Source: Streptomyces roseirectus
GTDB taxonomy: Bacteria; Actinomycetota; Actinomycetes; Streptomycetales; Streptomycetaceae
DNA: 64,000 bases
Direction of reading: 5' to 3'
Assembly: GCF_014489635.1 (NCBI RefSeq)
Contig: NZ_CP060828.1
Span: 5,388,501-5,452,500 of the forward strand
Positions within the stretch are counted from its first letter, which is position 1, and each line of letters begins with the position of its first letter. Shown in pieces: positions 62,662 through 64,000 of the stretch. The notes under the pieces are model-generated. The model had not been told where the DNA came from, searched no databases, and was given only the letters and a program-made list of their open reading frames with translations. The translations under genes were made by a program, and so were the position numbers.

Positions 62662-64000
62662 GTGAGTGCTTCCCGGCGGAGCGGGACCACTGATGAGCTG
62701 GGCCCGGACGAGCCCGGAGGGGACGGGCCGTACGGGTTCGACCTGCTGGCCGCGCTGCTCGACGGGATGGACGCGGCACTGTGCGCGTTCGACGCCGACG
62801 GGGTCGTCACGCACTGGAACCGCGAGGCCGAGCGGATCCTCGGGTGGAGCGCCGAGGAGGCGGTGGGCCGGCGCGGGTTCGCGGGCTGGGCGGTGCGCAG
62901 CGCGGACGCCGAAGAGGTCGAGGGACGGCTGATGGCGGCCATGCACGCGGCCGGGCGCCAGGTGCACGAGTTCGCGCTGCTGACCAAGGACGGCGGACGC
63001 GTGCTGGTCCGCACCCAGTCGTCCGCCGTACGCGGGCCCGACGGCAAACCCGCGGGCCTGTACTGCGCCTTCAGCGAGGTGCACGCGCAGATCGACCTGG
63101 AGCGGTCCATCGCGCTCAGCGAGGCCCTGTTCGACGACGCCTCCTGGGGCGTCGTCCTGGTCGACGCCGACCTGCGCCCCGCCGTCGTCAACGCGCACGC
63201 CGCGCGGGCGCTCGGCACGGGCCGCACCGCCGCCCTGGGCCGCCCGCTGGGCGAACTGCTCACCTACGGCACCCAGGAGCTGGAGAGCGCCCTCACCCAC
63301 GTCCTCGCGGAAGGCGCGCCGCCCGCGCCGGCCGAGATGTGGGTCGGCGTGCGCACACCGGACGGCGAGAAGCGGCACTGCTGGCGCAGCGGGTTCCTGC
63401 GGCTCGCCTCGCCGCTCGCGGAGGAGCCCGTGCCCCTGGGCGTCGGCTGGCTCTTCCAGGACGTCACGGAGGCCAAGCAGGGCGAGCAGGAGGCGTCCCT
63501 GCTGCGCTTCCGCACCAACCAGCTGCACCGCGCCGGGCGCGCCGCCGCCGAGTGCGAGGACCCCGCCGAGGCCGCGAGCGTCCACCTTGACTTCGCCCTC
63601 GCCGGGTTCGCCGACCACGCCCTCCTCGACCGCGTCCTCGGCGACCCGCGCGCGGACGCCGGCTTCGCCCTGCCGGTGCGGCTGGCGCGGGTCGCGGCGA
63701 CGCCCTCCGCGGGGCCGGGGCCCAGCGTCCTCAGCACCCACCCCGGACTGCCCGTCGGCTATCCGGAAGGGCACCCGGCGCTCCAGTGCGTCGCCCGCAC
63801 CGGGACCGTACGCGCCGGGGCCGGGAACATCCCCGCCGACCAGGCCCGCGTCTGGGCGCGCACCCGGCAGTGGCCCGAGGACACCGTCCACGCGCTCTCC
63901 ACCGTCCTGCGCAGCCGCGGGCGCACGCTCGGTGTCGTCACGTTCCTGCGCGGGCGCGGGCGGACGGCCTTCGAGCGCTCCGACACGACCTTCGCGGAGG
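62662..64000 (+). CDS. PAS-containing sensor protein, probably SpoIIE-type phosphatase (3' end beyond the window)
   Basis: The GTG at 62662 follows AGGGGGTCCAG, and the frame stays open to the right edge (446 codons seen). The N-terminus is acidic, followed by a PAS domain (LDGMDAALCAFDADGVVTHWNREAERILGWSAEE), a second PAS-like region (DDASWGVVLVDADLRPAVVNAHAARALG), and a GAF-like region beginning near residue 300. This architecture is typical of Streptomyces SpoIIE-family PP2C phosphatases or related sensor proteins. The catalytic domain lies outside the window, so the class is tentative. Confidence 0.75.
   Translation, partial: MSASRRSGTTDELGPDEPGGDGPYGFDLLAALLDGMDAALCAFDADGVVTHWNREAERILGWSAEEAVGRRGFAGWAVRSADAEEVEGRLMAAMHAAGRQVHEFALLTKDGGRVLVRTQSSAVRGPDGKPAGLYCAFSEVHAQIDLERSIALSEALFDDASWGVVLVDADLRPAVVNAHAARALGTGRTAALGRPLGELLTYGTQELESALTHVLAEGAPPAPAEMWVGVRTPDGEKRHCWRSGFLRLASPLAEEPVPLGVGWLFQDVTEAKQGEQEASLLRFRTNQLHRAGRAAAECEDPAEAASVHLDFALAGFADHALLDRVLGDPRADAGFALPVRLARVAATPSAGPGPSVLSTHPGLPVGYPEGHPALQCVARTGTVRAGAGNIPADQARVWARTRQWPEDTVHALSTVLRSRGRTLGVVTFLRGRGRTAFERSDTTFAE

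Noticed and set aside
61738..63891. A very long minus-strand frame of more than 700 codons
   Set aside because: Its first two-thirds run antisense to the PAS-protein gene with Arg/Pro/Gly-rich, non-conserved sequence. Only the last part matches an SDR, and that belongs to the broken gene starting at 62483.

Overview
The window is very GC-rich chromosomal DNA from an actinomycete, almost certainly a Streptomyces. The support is third-position GC bias, the futalosine menaquinone genes mqnD/mqnB, Scr1/WhiJ-type regulatory genes (HATPase, XRE-DUF5753, DUF397), a CebR-type operator, TTA codons in a resistance gene and a cellulase gene, and many actinobacterial core families. From memory only, the gene order resembles the S. 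coelicolor region from the mqnB/mqnD locus through serC to the cinnamate-CoA ligase, pdxH and second citrate synthase genes. No rRNA, tRNA, CRISPR array, transposase or phage gene was found.

Layout. 1-9.2 kb: tail of an unknown gene, a secreted serine hydrolase, a HAD phosphatase, a small membrane protein, a cold-shock protein, the convergent mqnB-mqnD pair with a DUF2771 lipoprotein, an MFS protein, a DUF3027 protein and a winged-helix/zinc-ribbon protein. 9.4-14.6 kb: the HATPase/XRE/DUF397 trio and a 1105-residue sacsin-like ATPase. 14.7-24.6 kb: two paralogous secreted proteins sharing a putative ECF-type promoter, a CtpE-like P-type ATPase, DUF2530, an NCS2 purine permease, a ribbon-helix-helix protein, a MarR/MFS pair, a GNAT acetyltransferase, an RNA 2',3'-cyclic phosphodiesterase and a tiny membrane peptide. 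24.7-33.2 kb: aldo/keto reductase, a tandem NTF2-like secreted protein, a Uma2 nuclease, a nucleotidyltransferase, an SGNH hydrolase, a beta-propeller-like exoprotein, and a TetR regulator divergent from a DrrAB-type ABC exporter. 33.3-46.7 kb: GH5-CBM2 cellulase, serC, an FAD/Fe-S oxidoreductase, a phosphoesterase, a polyproline mini-gene followed by two hairpins and an ABC exporter, an EamA transporter, a PNGase A-like exoenzyme and an aminoglycoside-phosphotransferase-fold kinase. 46.8-57.4 kb: one tightly coupled catabolic operon (TIGR03084, AtuA-like, acyl-CoA carboxylase beta and alpha, acyl-CoA dehydrogenase, CoA ligase, enoyl-CoA hydratase, TetR). 57.4-64 kb: a zinc-ribbon protein, pdxH, citrate synthase 2, a 2-oxoglutarate/Fe(II) dioxygenase behind a leader with two mini-ORFs and nested hairpins, a broken SDR gene, and the N-terminal part of a PAS-containing sensor protein.

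How the genes work together. The 46.8-57.4 kb operon has stop/start overlaps at nearly every junction and encodes a full route for activating, oxidising, carboxylating and hydrating a branched or aromatic acid. Its substrate cannot be read from sequence. The TetR/DrrAB block is a classic self-regulated drug-efflux unit and carries a TTA codon, implying BldA control.

The most unusual features are not genes. A short word, GTACTAC (reverse GTAGTAC), and its extension GGTACTACGGG occur far more often than base composition predicts, often as small tandem arrays at gene ends and also inside coding linkers. A 14-bp tandem array of about 14 units lies before the DrrAB genes. The leader before the dioxygenase (61.3-61.74 kb) and the polyproline mini-gene before the ABC exporter (40.28-40.5 kb) are the best candidates for undescribed regulatory systems.
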